Of a DNA stretch of 64,000 nt, positions 8,988 through 18,247 are shown piece by piece (position 1 is the stretch's first letter; every line of letters begins with the position of its first letter). The notes below the pieces were generated by a model that saw nothing but the letters and a program-made list of their open reading frames with translations, was not told where the DNA came from and made no database searches. Where the stretch lies: the NCBI GenBank assembly GCA_023403845.1, contig JAEYDL010000016.1:1-64000 (forward strand), in the 5' to 3' direction. The stretch is from Pseudomonadota bacterium. GTDB taxonomy: Bacteria; Desulfobacterota; Desulfovibrionia; Desulfovibrionales; Desulfovibrionaceae. The translations under genes and the position numbers were made by a program.

Positions 8988-10335
8988 ACATCCACCATAT
9001 TCGAAATGCTTTTCGTTATGGGAAAACGACGTGCCGCATCCCCCCCAGGACGCTGGCATCATAACCCCCTTTCCCGAGACAACGCCATGAAAAGAAAGCA
9101 ATTTATTATTATCGATTAGGGAAGTTTAGACTTCCAAACGACGCGCATTTCATGCTGTTGTCTCGCGAGCTGTTTTCTCAATTATTCGCTTGTCCAGGGA
9201 AGGTCAAGAATTACGACCTTAGAAAAAAGGGGAATCCATGCAAGGAAGGGGAAACCAAAAAATCATGCAAGCTGAAAAACTCTTTCAGCAATACACTCCA
9301 ATTTATCTCTGTCGACAATAGTCAAAAGACATATACTGAAAAACCACCCTGATGGTGAAACACCATTTCCCATCTGCTCCTGTCCTATAAATCAACGCAA
9401 TCCAATCTATGCCGTTTCCGTTTTTCATACCGTTCGTCCGGTCAGATCCCATGCCTGTTTGGAATGACATGCCTTGTGAGACTGAAAACGGATGAAAATT
9501 TTTCGAATGCAGCCACTCAGGCTTGCTCCTCTCCAAAAGGGCTCCTCTGGAGCAAGTTTTCTAAAGGACGAGGCACTCCAGAGCCCAAACGATGCTCCGG
9601 AAAAATCTGTCACGATCCCAAGCGGATCCGAATTAGGCTCCATAAATCGTGAATAAGGCCAGTCCTCCATCTTGTCCAAAGATTACATATAGTACCAGAG
9701 GTATATTCAACTATTCGAGCTGTCACGAAATAGAATTATAGACAAGATCTGCCTCGGCAAGCTTATAAAAATTTCAGGGGGTACACATTCCAGTTTCAGC
9801 ATCGGGTGCATATCGTGTTGGTGACAAAATTTTTTCAAAATATCTTGTGATCTTAATCTCATAATATTTTCTACTATCAGAAAGCCTTCACTTTCCTCCT
9901 GGCCCATTTCCTGCATTCGAAAAAATGTATCATACTTGCTCCCATCTATCTGTAATCAAAAAACTATCATCTTATTCCTGCATATACCCTCCTCAGACAA
10001 CCGGGAAAAATTTTCCGGAAATATCAGATCGGTGCGCACCGATCAAGAATATTCACCCTCCTCCATTGGCAGATCAAAAAATATTTTTTACACAATATCA
10101 TTCAACTCATTGCGCAACTGGACATAACAAGCGCTCTCATTTCCAGAGCTGTTGCCAACACATGGAAAACCATGTAGGGTCTCTGATAGTCATTGTGTTT
10201 TCCGTGGGGTGAGTGCTTTGTCCCGGAAGACGGTAATGGCCAGAATGCCGTCCCGGAATCTGTCCCGGGCGGACGTGTGGAGAAAACCGCGACGGCCAAC
10301 AGTCCGTTGCCTTTCACAGTCATAAGGAGGCGTAC
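8988..10335. other. 1.3-kb gene-poor region
   Basis: No supportable coding sequence. Open frames at 9303-9536, 9425-9679 and 9707-9916 (all minus) give proteins of 69-84 residues without recognisable motifs, signal sequences or good ribosome-binding sites. The part from about 9700 to 10130 is AT-rich compared with its neighbours, so decayed acquired DNA is possible. The promoter of the thiolase gene must lie near the right end. Confidence 0.4.
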
Positions 10336-11520
10336 ATGAGAGACGTGGTCATCTGCAGCGCGACCCGCACTGCCATCGGAGGGTTCAACGGAACGCTCTC
10401 CCCCCTCAAGGCTTCTGACCTTGGTTCCATCGTGATCAAGGCTGCTATTGAGCAGGCCGGTATCACTCCGGATCAGGTTGAAGAAGTCGTCATGGGCAAT
10501 GTATTGCAGGCCGCCTGCGGTCAGGGACCGGGACGTCAGGCTGCCCTCGGTGCCGGCGTGCCGATCACTACCCCTGCCTATACTCTGAACATCATTTGCG
10601 GTTCCGGTCTCAAGACCGTAGCCAACGCTTCTCAGGCCATCAAGTGCGGCGATGCCGACATCATGGTCGTCGGCGGCATGGAAAGCATGACCAACGCTCC
10701 CTTTGCCCTCACAAAGGCACGCTCCGGCTATCGCATGGGCGACGGCGTTCTCGTGGACACCATGATTCGCGACTCCCTCTGGGATGTGTACAATAACTAT
10801 CATATGGGCATCACCGCCGAAAACGTGGCTGCTCAGTACAACATCAGCCGGGAAGATCAGGACGCCTTTGCTCTCGCTTCCCAGAAAAATGCGGCCAAGG
10901 CCATCGCGGAAGGCTACTTCAAGGCTGAAATCACGCCCGTGACCATCTCCAGCAAGAAGGGTGACATCATCTTCGATACGGATGAACACGTCCGCCCCAA
11001 TACGACTGCAGAAGGCCTCGCCAAACTGCGTCCCGCCTTCAAGAAAGACGGCGGCACAGTTACCGCGGGCAATGCCTCCGGAATCAATGACGGCGCAGCC
11101 GCGCTGGTCGTCATGTCCGCCGACAAGGCGAAAGAACTCGGTCTGAAGCCCATGGCCCGCATTCTCGGTCACGGCACCGGTGGCGTTGATCCTTCCATCA
11201 TGGGCGTCGGTCCCATTCCCGCCACGCAGAAGGCCATGAAGATGGCCGGAATCAGCTCCGCCGATGAATTCGACCTCATCGAAGCCAATGAAGCCTTTGC
11301 GGCTCAGTGCCTCGCCGTCGCTCGTGAACTGAAGTTCCCCGCTGACCGGGTCAACGTTTCTGGCGGCGCCATCGCTCTCGGCCATCCCGTGGGCTGCTCC
11401 GGCGCGCGTATTCTGGTCACCTTGCTGCATGGTCTGAAGCGGACCGGCGGCAAGCGCGGCCTGGCCACGCTGTGCATCGGCGGCGGCATGGGTTGCTCTC
11501 TTATCGTGGAAATGCTCTAA
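10336..11520 (+). CDS. Acetyl-CoA C-acetyltransferase (thiolase)
   Basis: Condenses two acetyl-CoA to acetoacetyl-CoA, or the reverse, in short-chain fatty acid or hydroxybutyrate metabolism. The start is ATG 10336 with AAGGAGG seven bases upstream. The nucleophile is C88 in NIICGSGLKTV. GGMESMTNAPF, NEAFAAQCLAV, the catalytic His in GGAIALGHPVGCSG (about residue 350) and the second catalytic Cys C380 in LCIGGGMG complete the thiolase active site. 394 residues, full length. It is monocistronic with its own terminator. A nearby permease shares motifs with hydroxybutyrate carriers, but cfa lies between them, so a joint pathway is only a guess. Confidence 0.93.
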   Translation: MRDVVICSATRTAIGGFNGTLSPLKASDLGSIVIKAAIEQAGITPDQVEEVVMGNVLQAACGQGPGRQAALGAGVPITTPAYTLNIICGSGLKTVANASQAIKCGDADIMVVGGMESMTNAPFALTKARSGYRMGDGVLVDTMIRDSLWDVYNNYHMGITAENVAAQYNISREDQDAFALASQKNAAKAIAEGYFKAEITPVTISSKKGDIIFDTDEHVRPNTTAEGLAKLRPAFKKDGGTVTAGNASGINDGAAALVVMSADKAKELGLKPMARILGHGTGGVDPSIMGVGPIPATQKAMKMAGISSADEFDLIEANEAFAAQCLAVARELKFPADRVNVSGGAIALGHPVGCSGARILVTLLHGLKRTGGKRGLATLCIGGGMGCSLIVEML

Positions 11521-11544
11521 TCTTCCCTGACACTGAATAAAACC

Positions 11545-11579
11545 AAACGCCCGTCTCTCTCAGAGAGGCGGGCGTTTTT
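11545..11579 (+). terminator. Terminator of the thiolase gene
   Basis: A stem of 12 or more bp (CGCCCGTCTCTC against GAGAGGCGGGCG with one wobble pair, loop TCA) is followed by TTTTT at 11575-11579. Confidence 0.9.
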
Positions 11580-11745
11580 CATATTTCATTCAGCGTATGA
11601 AAACGAAAGACTTCAGTACCAGGCTGAAGCATGTCCCTGTGGTCCGTACCTCAGCGCCACGGGTCAGATCAGCTCTGACGCCGGCTGCAGGGAAACACCG
11701 GTCCTGATATCCTATACTAACATTGTGTTATTATTTAAAATTTTA

Positions 11746-12630
11746 TTAACTTTCTACCGACGCCATTTCCGCAGGAGGTTCTGTATCAAACAGGGTTTCA
11801 ATTCCTGACAACATACGCAATACGCATGCCTTACCTTCCCTGATGCTCTCCTCCGCTTTATGAAAATCAAGCAGACCTATATGTCCAAGTCGAGGGGCAA
11901 GAATGACGTCGGGTGGATCTCCAGCCATACGCCCTCTTGTGATTCGATCCTGTACAATATCGAAAGCTCCGGCAGCCGTCGCAAACAGGCTTGGCGGCCT
12001 TTCCAGCACAGCATGCCTCCGGAACATCGAGGCGAATCCTTCCGTCCACGAGTCCGTCCGCTTCCCCGTATGCCGGCCCAGCACATCTCCATTCAGGTTG
12101 ACGGCAATGACCACATCAGCACCCAAAGCCCGACAGACCGAAACCGGCACCGGATTTACCAGCCCTCCGTCAAGCAGCCAGCTATCGTTCAAAGCGACCG
12201 GAGGAAACAATCCCGGCAGGGCGATGGATGCCCAAACGGCATCCAGCACAGGACCAGTGCGCAGCCAACGTTCCCGTCCCGTACCCATCTCTGCGGCTAC
12301 GGCGGCATACTGCAACGGCAATTCCTCAATCAGAGCGTTTTCCTCCGCTACGCAATCCGCAAGAAAGGCATGCAGCTTTTTCTTGTTTACGACCCCTCTG
12401 CCGGAAAATCTGACATGGAAATATGAGGCCATATTCAGACGCGTCAGCCCCAGCACGCGCTCCCGCAACCGTTCAAGGTTGCCCGCGGCATAGGCGGCGC
12501 CTACAAGAGCGCCAATGGAACTGCCGCAAATCACATCAGGCCGGATTCCCAGCGCAGCAAGCCCCTCGATGATGCCGATATGCGACCATCCCCGTGCAGA
12601 ACCGCTCCCTAGCGCCAACCCGGTTTTCAC
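11746..12630 (-). CDS. Patatin-like phospholipase (RssA type)
   Basis: Serine lipid acyl hydrolase of the patatin family, close to bacterial RssA/YchK. The oxyanion loop GSGSARGW lies near the N-terminus. The nucleophile serine is in CGSSIGALVGAAYAAGNLE (G-x-S-x-G), and the catalytic Asp is in DGGLVNPVPV (D-G-G), followed by ADVVIAVNL. I place the start at GTG 12630, with GGGAG six bases upstream. The frame is also open to ATG 12672, but no ribosome-binding site precedes that codon. About 294 residues, the usual size. A nine-codon open frame with its own AAGGAG ends on the GTG start (TGA overlapping GTG), suggesting translational coupling. No signal peptide is visible, so it is probably cytoplasmic or membrane associated. 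The substrate is unknown. Confidence 0.85.
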   Translation of the reverse strand: MKTGLALGSGSARGWSHIGIIEGLAALGIRPDVICGSSIGALVGAAYAAGNLERLRERVLGLTRLNMASYFHVRFSGRGVVNKKKLHAFLADCVAEENALIEELPLQYAAVAAEMGTGRERWLRTGPVLDAVWASIALPGLFPPVALNDSWLLDGGLVNPVPVSVCRALGADVVIAVNLNGDVLGRHTGKRTDSWTEGFASMFRRHAVLERPPSLFATAAGAFDIVQDRITRGRMAGDPPDVILAPRLGHIGLLDFHKAEESIREGKACVLRMLSGIETLFDTEPPAEMASVES

Positions 12631-13537
12631 GCTATTCTCCCAAGATAGAAATTCATTATGACTCCTTTGCATGCATACGCCTGAAGTCTGCCCCTCCTGT
12701 TTCCAAATGGGCAGCCGCTGGCAAACTGCCTTCTCGGGGAAACCTCTCCAAGCAGGAAGTTTTCAACATCTTACACGTTACCGACCATGCCCGCAGTGCC
12801 CCGGACACGCTCAAAGAAATAATCCCGGAGTCCAGCCTCCCGTCCTGCCTGACACAGTACAAGAAATATCTCATTATCGCATGAATTGGGAGCAAATGAT
12901 TTCTCGGCCCCTTCTGCACGCTTAAACAGTGCCAGGGCAGACTCGCCCCCCCACGTCTCAGACAGAAGCTTCCATAACATACGGATGAGTCATTCTTTTC
13001 TTGGCTGAACCTGTTGCCGCTCGACGCATGCCGGAAGACTTCAGCCATTCCCCACATAACCGATCAGAAAGGAGTCAAACAGGGCATGAAAAAAGGCGGC
13101 CCGCGGAACCGCCTTTACAGGGCTGGCCGCCGAACTGTCACCGGCAGCTTGCCGCCCCCCCTTCGGATGCAGTATCTATCCTCACTCACAAAATGTCCAG
13201 CCTTATCTTCATAAAATCATGTTGTTAACGGTACTCTGCCGCAAAATTGCCGCACAATGCAACCGCAACAGCATAATCCACCTTTCCAAAATATTTTTTA
13301 CTTCGTATCTGTCCTATTATCAGTCTTCGGGAATAACCGGGAAGCGATCCCGGAAACAACGGCAGGAATGAGCAACAGGAACAATACATTCAAAACGCAT
13401 TTTGAAGGCGTGTGCAATACAAGAAAGTTCCTACTCAATGCTCCTCTTCACAAAGGTGAAGACATACCGAACTTTCCTTAAAAACGTAAACATTGCATTC
13501 TCCGGCAGAGAAGCGGCCATATGTCAACAGTCTGCAG
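12631..13537. other. Gene-poor region with one terminator-like hairpin
   Basis: About 900 bases between the patatin-like gene and the Fur-family gene, with no credible coding sequence. A minus-strand terminator-like hairpin at 13089-13116 lies some 420 bases past the end of the Fur-family gene. Either the fur transcript has a long 3' tail, or an unannotated small RNA ends there. Confidence 0.4.
13089..13116 (-). terminator. Terminator-like hairpin
   Basis: Arms AAAGGCGG (13092-13099) and CCGCCTTT (13109-13116) form an 8-bp stem. On the minus strand a run of T residues follows at 13089-13094. Confidence 0.6.
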
Positions 13538-13906
13538 CTATTGACACTCCGGACAAACTCCAAACAGAAAAAGTTCATGGTCTTCCACCCTGAATCCAGG
13601 AAGTCCCGGATCCTGTCCCTTTAACGGGCACCCCGGCAAATCATAGACCCTGTTACATACCCGACAATGAAAATGATGATGGTGTCCCTTGGCCGTCCGC
13701 TCATACAACGTCCCAAGCAAAGGATGACGAAACTGTCTGAGCCACCCATTTCCCAGCAGCAGTTTGATATTGCGGTAGACTGTGGCCTGATTCAGCGATT
13801 CGACCATGTCTCGACCATATTCCAGAATTTCTTCAATGGTTAACGGCCTGTCCTGCTGGCAGAAGACCTGTTCGATAGCTGTCCGTTGCGTTGTCCTGCG
13901 TTTCAT
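13538..13906 (-). CDS. Fur-family regulator, probably Zur (zinc uptake repressor)
   Basis: Metal-responsive repressor. The N-terminal winged helix (residues 1-75) holds the recognition region ESLNQATVYRNIKLLLGNGWL. The dimerisation and metal-binding half has the His cluster GHHHHFHC, then CRVC and a C-terminal CPEC, giving paired Cys-x2-Cys sites for structural zinc. At 122 residues it is shorter than typical Fur (140-150), with a short N-terminus. It is divergent from znuA-znuC-znuB, which makes zinc control of that operon the natural reading. The assignment to Zur rather than Fur rests on this context. Confidence 0.85.
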   Translation of the reverse strand: MKRRTTQRTAIEQVFCQQDRPLTIEEILEYGRDMVESLNQATVYRNIKLLLGNGWLRQFRHPLLGTLYERTAKGHHHHFHCRVCNRVYDLPGCPLKGQDPGLPGFRVEDHELFLFGVCPECQ

Positions 13907-14245
13907 ATTCGCCTCGCAGCTTCACTATACCCAAAGTCCTGTTCACCCGCAAAACGTTTCCTTCCGGTTGTCTCCCATGACCGAGTTGCTCTCTTATTGC
14001 AAAAAGATTCGCATTTTCTTGACAAGCCCAAACTGTTTCGGTAACCGCAACCGAAGCATTCTTCAATAGCTGCTGTTGCTCTGCACTTCCTTCTCTTCCG
14101 ACACGCGTCGTCTTTTCAGTCCTTCGCAATGGAAAGATCCTGCAAGAGCCTGCATCTCATCCATATCAGCCGCAAGTCATTGACCGGGGCGACACCCTTT
14201 CAGCACATATTGTGCGGTCAAACCGACGAGCCCAAAGGACTCCCA
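13907..14245. other. Divergent intergenic region of the zinc regulon
   Basis: This 339-base region separates the Fur-family gene from znuA and must carry both promoters. It holds a TTGACA at 14019-14024 and the dyad at 14037-14055 listed separately. No other gene is visible. Confidence 0.5.
14037..14055. promoter_or_regulatory. Candidate Zur operator (6-7-6 dyad)
   Basis: TTCGGT-N7-ACCGAA is a perfect 6-bp dyad with a 7-base spacer, 13-18 bases after a TTGACA -35-like hexamer and ahead of znuA. The geometry resembles Fur-family operators. The sequence is not a match to a motif I can cite, so this is inference. Confidence 0.35.
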
Positions 14246-15184
14246 ATGAAACGCCTTCTTGTCCTCTTCGTTCTCTGTCTGCTGACGATCGGCATCCCCT
14301 TATCCGCCAGGGCAGACAGCGCCGAACTGAAACTGCTGGCCACTACGTTTCCCATGCATCAGCTGGCCCGGCGTGTCGTGGAGGGACAAGCAGGGATTCA
14401 GCTCTCCCTCCTACTTCCCGCTCAGGCCGGCTGTCCCCATGATTATGCTCTGACGCCTCAGGACATGCGCAAGCTGGCCGACGCCGACGTGCTGCTCGTC
14501 AACGGACTTGGTCTGGAGGAATTTCTGGGGGCGCCCATCCGCAAGGCGAATCCAAACCTGAAAATCATTGACGCCTCGCGCGGCGTGGACGGCATCCTCC
14601 CCTATGCAGCAGACCGGGCAGATAAAGAAGGTTATCACCACGAAAGCGAGGGACGCCACACGGAAGCTAATCCGCATTTGTTCGCCAGTCCGCGCATGAT
14701 GGCGCGCATGGCCGTGGCGCTGGCCGAAAAGCTGATTCCCCTGTTCCCCGAAGGAGCGGAACGCTTTCGAGCCAATGCGCAGTCCTATGCCAACGAGCTG
14801 AACTCGTTGGCCGACAAATTTGCCGAGCTGAGCGGCAAAGTGAAAAATAATCGAATCGTAACCCAGCACGGCGTATTCGATTATCTTGCCCGAGACGCGG
14901 GCCTTGAGGTGATCGCCGTGGTACAGGCACACGCGGGGCAGGAACCCGCCGCAGCGGAAATGCTGCGTCTCATTCGGACTATTCGCACCAGACAGGCAGG
15001 TGCAATCTTTACGGAGCCGCAATATCCAGACAAAATAGGAAGAACCCTGTCCATGGAAACAGAAGTCCCGCTGGCCGTACTTGACCCTGTAGCCACGGGT
15101 CCGGAAAATGCGGCCCGCGACTACTATGTCACCACCATGCGCGGCAATCTCGCCGTACTGGAGAAGACACTTGGACTCCATTGA
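14246..15184 (+). CDS. znuA: Zinc ABC transporter, periplasmic binding protein ZnuA
   Basis: Periplasmic metal-binding lipocalin-free cluster A-I protein that delivers Zn to ZnuBC. A signal peptide (MKRLLVLFVLCLLTIGIPLSA, RAD) precedes the SBP_bac_9 fold. Metal ligands are likely H in the FPMHQL segment, the H of the TEANPHLFASP motif, H in VTQHGVFDYLARD, and the acidic residue in the FTEPQYP segment. A short His/Glu-rich loop (EGYHHESEGRHTEANPH) is the ZnuA hallmark. Start ATG 14246 has AAGGA upstream and begins the signal peptide. 312 residues. First gene of a tight operon whose next gene starts within its 3' end. Confidence 0.92.
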   Translation: MKRLLVLFVLCLLTIGIPLSARADSAELKLLATTFPMHQLARRVVEGQAGIQLSLLLPAQAGCPHDYALTPQDMRKLADADVLLVNGLGLEEFLGAPIRKANPNLKIIDASRGVDGILPYAADRADKEGYHHESEGRHTEANPHLFASPRMMARMAVALAEKLIPLFPEGAERFRANAQSYANELNSLADKFAELSGKVKNNRIVTQHGVFDYLARDAGLEVIAVVQAHAGQEPAAAEMLRLIRTIRTRQAGAIFTEPQYPDKIGRTLSMETEVPLAVLDPVATGPENAARDYYVTTMRGNLAVLEKTLGLH

Positions 15185-15947
15185 TTCTTCCCGCATTGAT
15201 GCGGTGCTCTTCGACAACGTGACCATACGGCGCGGCAGTCTCACCATTCTCGACCATGTCACAGCGCATGTGCCGCGCGGTGGCTGCACTGCGATCATCG
15301 GCCCTAATGGCGCGGGAAAAACATCCCTGCTTATGTCGCTACTTGGAGAAATGCCCCATGGCGGAACCGTCAGAATCCGTTCCGGACGGGACGGCGGCCC
15401 CTTGCGTTTGGGCTATGTTCCCCAGCGCCTGAATATCGACCGGGGCATGCCGCTTACCGTAATCGAGTTTCTCGTCATGGGCGTCCAGCGCAAACCGCTG
15501 TGGCTGGGGGTGACACCTCATTTACGGGAAGAATCACTGCACCTCCTTTCGCTGGTGCATGCCGACGATCTCGGCACGCGCAGAGTCGGGGACCTGTCCG
15601 GCGGCGAACTCCAACGCGTCCTGCTGGCGCTGGCGCTGCGGCAGGATCCGGAGTTGCTTGTCCTCGATGAGGCTTCGGCTGGAGTAGACTTCCGTGGCGA
15701 GCAACTGTTCTGCGAATTGCTGGAAGAACTTCGTGAGGAGCGAAAATTCACCCAGCTTATGGTCAGCCATGATCTCGGCATGGTCGCCCACCATGCCACG
15801 CACGTCATCTGCCTGAGCCGCCGCGTCGTGGCCGAGGGCTCCCCGGCGCAAGTGCTTACCAACGAAACGCTGATGGAGCTGTTCGGTATCCATATGGGGC
15901 TTATCAGCACAGCTTCAGACGTTCTCCATGGAGATATCCATGCCTGA
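15171..15947 (+). CDS. znuC: Zinc ABC transporter ATPase ZnuC
   Basis: Cytoplasmic ATP-binding subunit energising zinc import. Walker A is GPNGAGKTS, the Q-loop region is LGYVPQRLNID, the signature is LSGGELQRV, Walker B is LLVLDEASAG and the H-loop is MVSHDLGMVAHHA. The likely start is TTG 15171, preceded by GGAG at a good distance, giving 258 residues that overlap the znuA end by 14 bases. An ATG at 15108 in the same frame would add 21 residues that do not look like the family. The exact start is therefore uncertain. Confidence 0.9.
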   Translation: MDSIDSSRIDAVLFDNVTIRRGSLTILDHVTAHVPRGGCTAIIGPNGAGKTSLLMSLLGEMPHGGTVRIRSGRDGGPLRLGYVPQRLNIDRGMPLTVIEFLVMGVQRKPLWLGVTPHLREESLHLLSLVHADDLGTRRVGDLSGGELQRVLLALALRQDPELLVLDEASAGVDFRGEQLFCELLEELREERKFTQLMVSHDLGMVAHHATHVICLSRRVVAEGSPAQVLTNETLMELFGIHMGLISTASDVLHGDIHA

Positions 15948-16803
15948 TCTCTCTCCTCTCTATACGCTTGTAGCCATGCTGCCTTTCGAATGCCTGCAGG
16001 CCCGCTTCATGCAGCAGGCCATGCTGGGACTTGTTCTCCTTGCGCCCATGGCGGCGGTCATGGGTGTACAGGTCGTCAACTTCCGCATGGCCTTCTTCTC
16101 CGATGCAATCAGTCACTCCGCCTTTGCCGGAGTCGCCCTCGGTCTTATCTTTTCAGTGGACCCTGCTCTTTCCATGCCCCTCTTCGGCGTTCTTGTGGGA
16201 CTTTCCATCATGGGAGCGCTCAGGCACAGCGCCCTGTCCTCGGATACAGTAATCGGCGTTTTCTTTTCAGCCGTCATGGCCTTCGGCCTCGCCGTGGTCA
16301 GCCGCCATACGGCCGTGGCACGCGACCTGCAACAGTTTCTCTATGGAGACATTTTGACCATCGGGGAAAATGAACTCCGCTGGCTCATCATGTTATTCAC
16401 GGCCCTGGCCCTCTTTCAGCTCTGGGGGTTCAACCGCCTGCTCTATGTAAGTCTTAATCCCGTGCTGGCCCGCGCCCATCGCATTCGTGTGGCTCTGCAC
16501 CAGTATCTCTTTGCCGGACTGCTGGCGCTGGTCGTCATGTTTTCGGTCCGCGCCGTTGGCGTGCTTCTGGTCACTGCCATGCTCATCGTTCCGGCGGCCA
16601 CAGCCCGTAATCTCGCCCGGTCGGCAGGCGGCATGTTCTGGTGGTCCATGCTTGTCGGAGCCTCTTCCGCCGTGGCCGGACTGATCCTTTCAGCTCAGGA
16701 CTGGATGAGCACGGCCAGTGGAGCCACAATCATCCTCGTCAGTTGCGGATGGTTCCTCGTCAGTGCTGGATTCGCCTGGCTGCGCGGCGAGCGGACGCGC
16801 TGA
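15940..16803 (+). CDS. znuB: Zinc ABC transporter permease ZnuB
   Basis: Inner-membrane channel of the ABC-3 family with about eight or nine hydrophobic segments. Conserved stretches include VVNFRMAFFSDAISHSAFAGVALGL, the coupling-helix region of metal permeases, and VRAVGVLLVTAMLIVPAATARN. ATG 15940 with GGAGA upstream is preferred over ATG 15928. It overlaps the znuC end by 8 bases, so translation is coupled. 287 residues, typical. Confidence 0.92.
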   Translation: MPDLSPLYTLVAMLPFECLQARFMQQAMLGLVLLAPMAAVMGVQVVNFRMAFFSDAISHSAFAGVALGLIFSVDPALSMPLFGVLVGLSIMGALRHSALSSDTVIGVFFSAVMAFGLAVVSRHTAVARDLQQFLYGDILTIGENELRWLIMLFTALALFQLWGFNRLLYVSLNPVLARAHRIRVALHQYLFAGLLALVVMFSVRAVGVLLVTAMLIVPAATARNLARSAGGMFWWSMLVGASSAVAGLILSAQDWMSTASGATIILVSCGWFLVSAGFAWLRGERTR

Positions 16804-17309
16804 CGGATCATTCAGCCCTGTCTCTCTCGCATATTCTGCAGTCGCGCGGGCGGGTCGCCATAACCAAGGGGATCCGCTTGTCCCTCCAAGCGCCATTCCT
16901 GTATCCGGGACATGGACGCAATGTCTTCAAGAGGCTGACGCCGCCGGATAAAAAACGATGTTTCCGTATCGGCGATTGAAGCCCGGAAAAACGACATTAC
17001 CAAAACATTCCGCGCAAAAAGTTACGCCTCGTCAGCCATGACAGAGATGAGCGAATTCAGGGAGCGCTTTTTCTTCACTATCTTGTGATGAGACCCCGAT
17101 GCCACGGGAGTCGTGCCTTCTGCCGGAAGAGCATGTCGCGCGTGCGGCTCCTGAAAACTTATCCGCCATTACCCCTGGGCTGTCCAGGAACTCCCGCTTC
17201 TTGACCCCGTTTATCCCGCCACGGTGGACAGTGGCCGGCTCAAGACGTTATAAGCGAAAGACCGAAACGCCGTTCCAATTTCCTTACAACCCGATCCCGG
17301 AGGTCAAGC
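16804..17309. other. Intergenic region after the znu operon
   Basis: About 500 bases with no supportable gene or clear terminator. The promoter of the EFR1-type gene presumably lies toward 17200-17290. Confidence 0.4.
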
Positions 17310-18104
17310 ATGGCAGTCAACCGCATTCGTCTGTTTTACTTCAGCCCTACGGGAGCGACCCGTTCCGTTCTTGAATCCGTTGCTGCCGGCATAGGCTGCG
17401 CACAAATCATTACTCAAGCCTGCGACTGGATCTCTCCGGAGTCACGGGAAACGATAATCGAATGTTCCTCCGATGATCTTGTCCTCGTAGGCATGCCTGT
17501 ATACTACGGACGTATCCCTTCTCTCTTCCACGCAGGGCTCCCCATACATGGCAATGGAGCACTCTTCGTGCCGATAGTCGTCTATGGCAATCGCCACTAT
17601 GACGATGCTCTTCTTGAACTGAAAATACTGGGCGAAAACGCGGGCTGCACCTGTCTGGGGGCCGGAGCCTTCATCGCCCGGCACAGTCTGAATCCCACTA
17701 TTGGATCAGGCCGACCGGATGCCGAAGATCGCGCGGTTATGCACCGTTTCGGCAAGGCGCTGGCAAATAAACTTGAAACGTTTTCTCCGACCTCCTCATC
17801 AAGTGTCCCCGGCAAGTTTCCCTACGCACCTTATGGGAAAACACCCTTCACTCCAGCGTTGCTGAATCGGAGTGCCTGCATCGCGTGCGGCGCATGCGTC
17901 GAGGCATGTCCCGTGCGTCTTATAGATCCAGAGACATTCGAGCCTGCCAGCCCTGAAAAGTGCATTTTCTGTTACGGCTGCGTACGCAACTGTCCTGTTG
18001 GAGTGAGAGGCCCAATTCCAGCCGTCGCAGAAATCTTTTCCCAGCGCATGAGCGGACTGGCCGCCAGCTGTACTGAACGCAGGTCTCCTGAAACCTTTGT
18101 CTAG
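17310..18104 (+). CDS. EFR1-family flavodoxin/ferredoxin protein
   Basis: Electron-transfer protein fusing an N-terminal flavodoxin-like domain (residues 1-160; FYFSPTGATRSVLESVAAGI is the FMN phosphate loop, VGMPVYYGRIPS and VVYGNRHYDDAL the other FMN contacts) to a C-terminal 2[4Fe-4S] ferredoxin. The ferredoxin has two Cys motifs, CIACGACVEACPV and CIFCYGCVRNCPV. GGAGG six bases before ATG 17310 fixes the start. 264 residues, the family length. Family members are common in anaerobes, and their partners are mostly unknown. It stands alone, upstream of a rhodanese gene. Confidence 0.88.
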   Translation: MAVNRIRLFYFSPTGATRSVLESVAAGIGCAQIITQACDWISPESRETIIECSSDDLVLVGMPVYYGRIPSLFHAGLPIHGNGALFVPIVVYGNRHYDDALLELKILGENAGCTCLGAGAFIARHSLNPTIGSGRPDAEDRAVMHRFGKALANKLETFSPTSSSSVPGKFPYAPYGKTPFTPALLNRSACIACGACVEACPVRLIDPETFEPASPEKCIFCYGCVRNCPVGVRGPIPAVAEIFSQRMSGLAASCTERRSPETFV

Positions 18105-18140
18105 CCCCTGTTCCAATATATTGGGCATCCCCCTGATTAG

Positions 18141-18173
18141 ATGCTGCATCATGCTCTAGACACACTGCAGCAT
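18141..18173. promoter_or_regulatory. Dyad upstream of the rhodanese gene
   Basis: ATGCTGCA (18141-18148) and TGCAGCAT (18166-18173) form an exact 8-bp inverted repeat with a 17-base loop, about 75 bases before the next gene. A second small dyad, GTGCATCAGGTGCAC, follows. Either could be an operator; no regulator gene is adjacent. Confidence 0.35.
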
Positions 18174-18247
18174 GTTAGATACGGTGCATCAGGTGCACAA
18201 CAACCCCACGGCAGCCCTGCCTGTTTCACCATTTTTTGGAGTAGATT

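Noticed and set aside
10102..11430. 442-codon open frame on the minus strand over the thiolase gene
   Set aside because: It is antisense to a clear thiolase with a good ribosome-binding site. Its own translation is Gly/Asp/His-rich with no domain, as expected for a GC-rich shadow.
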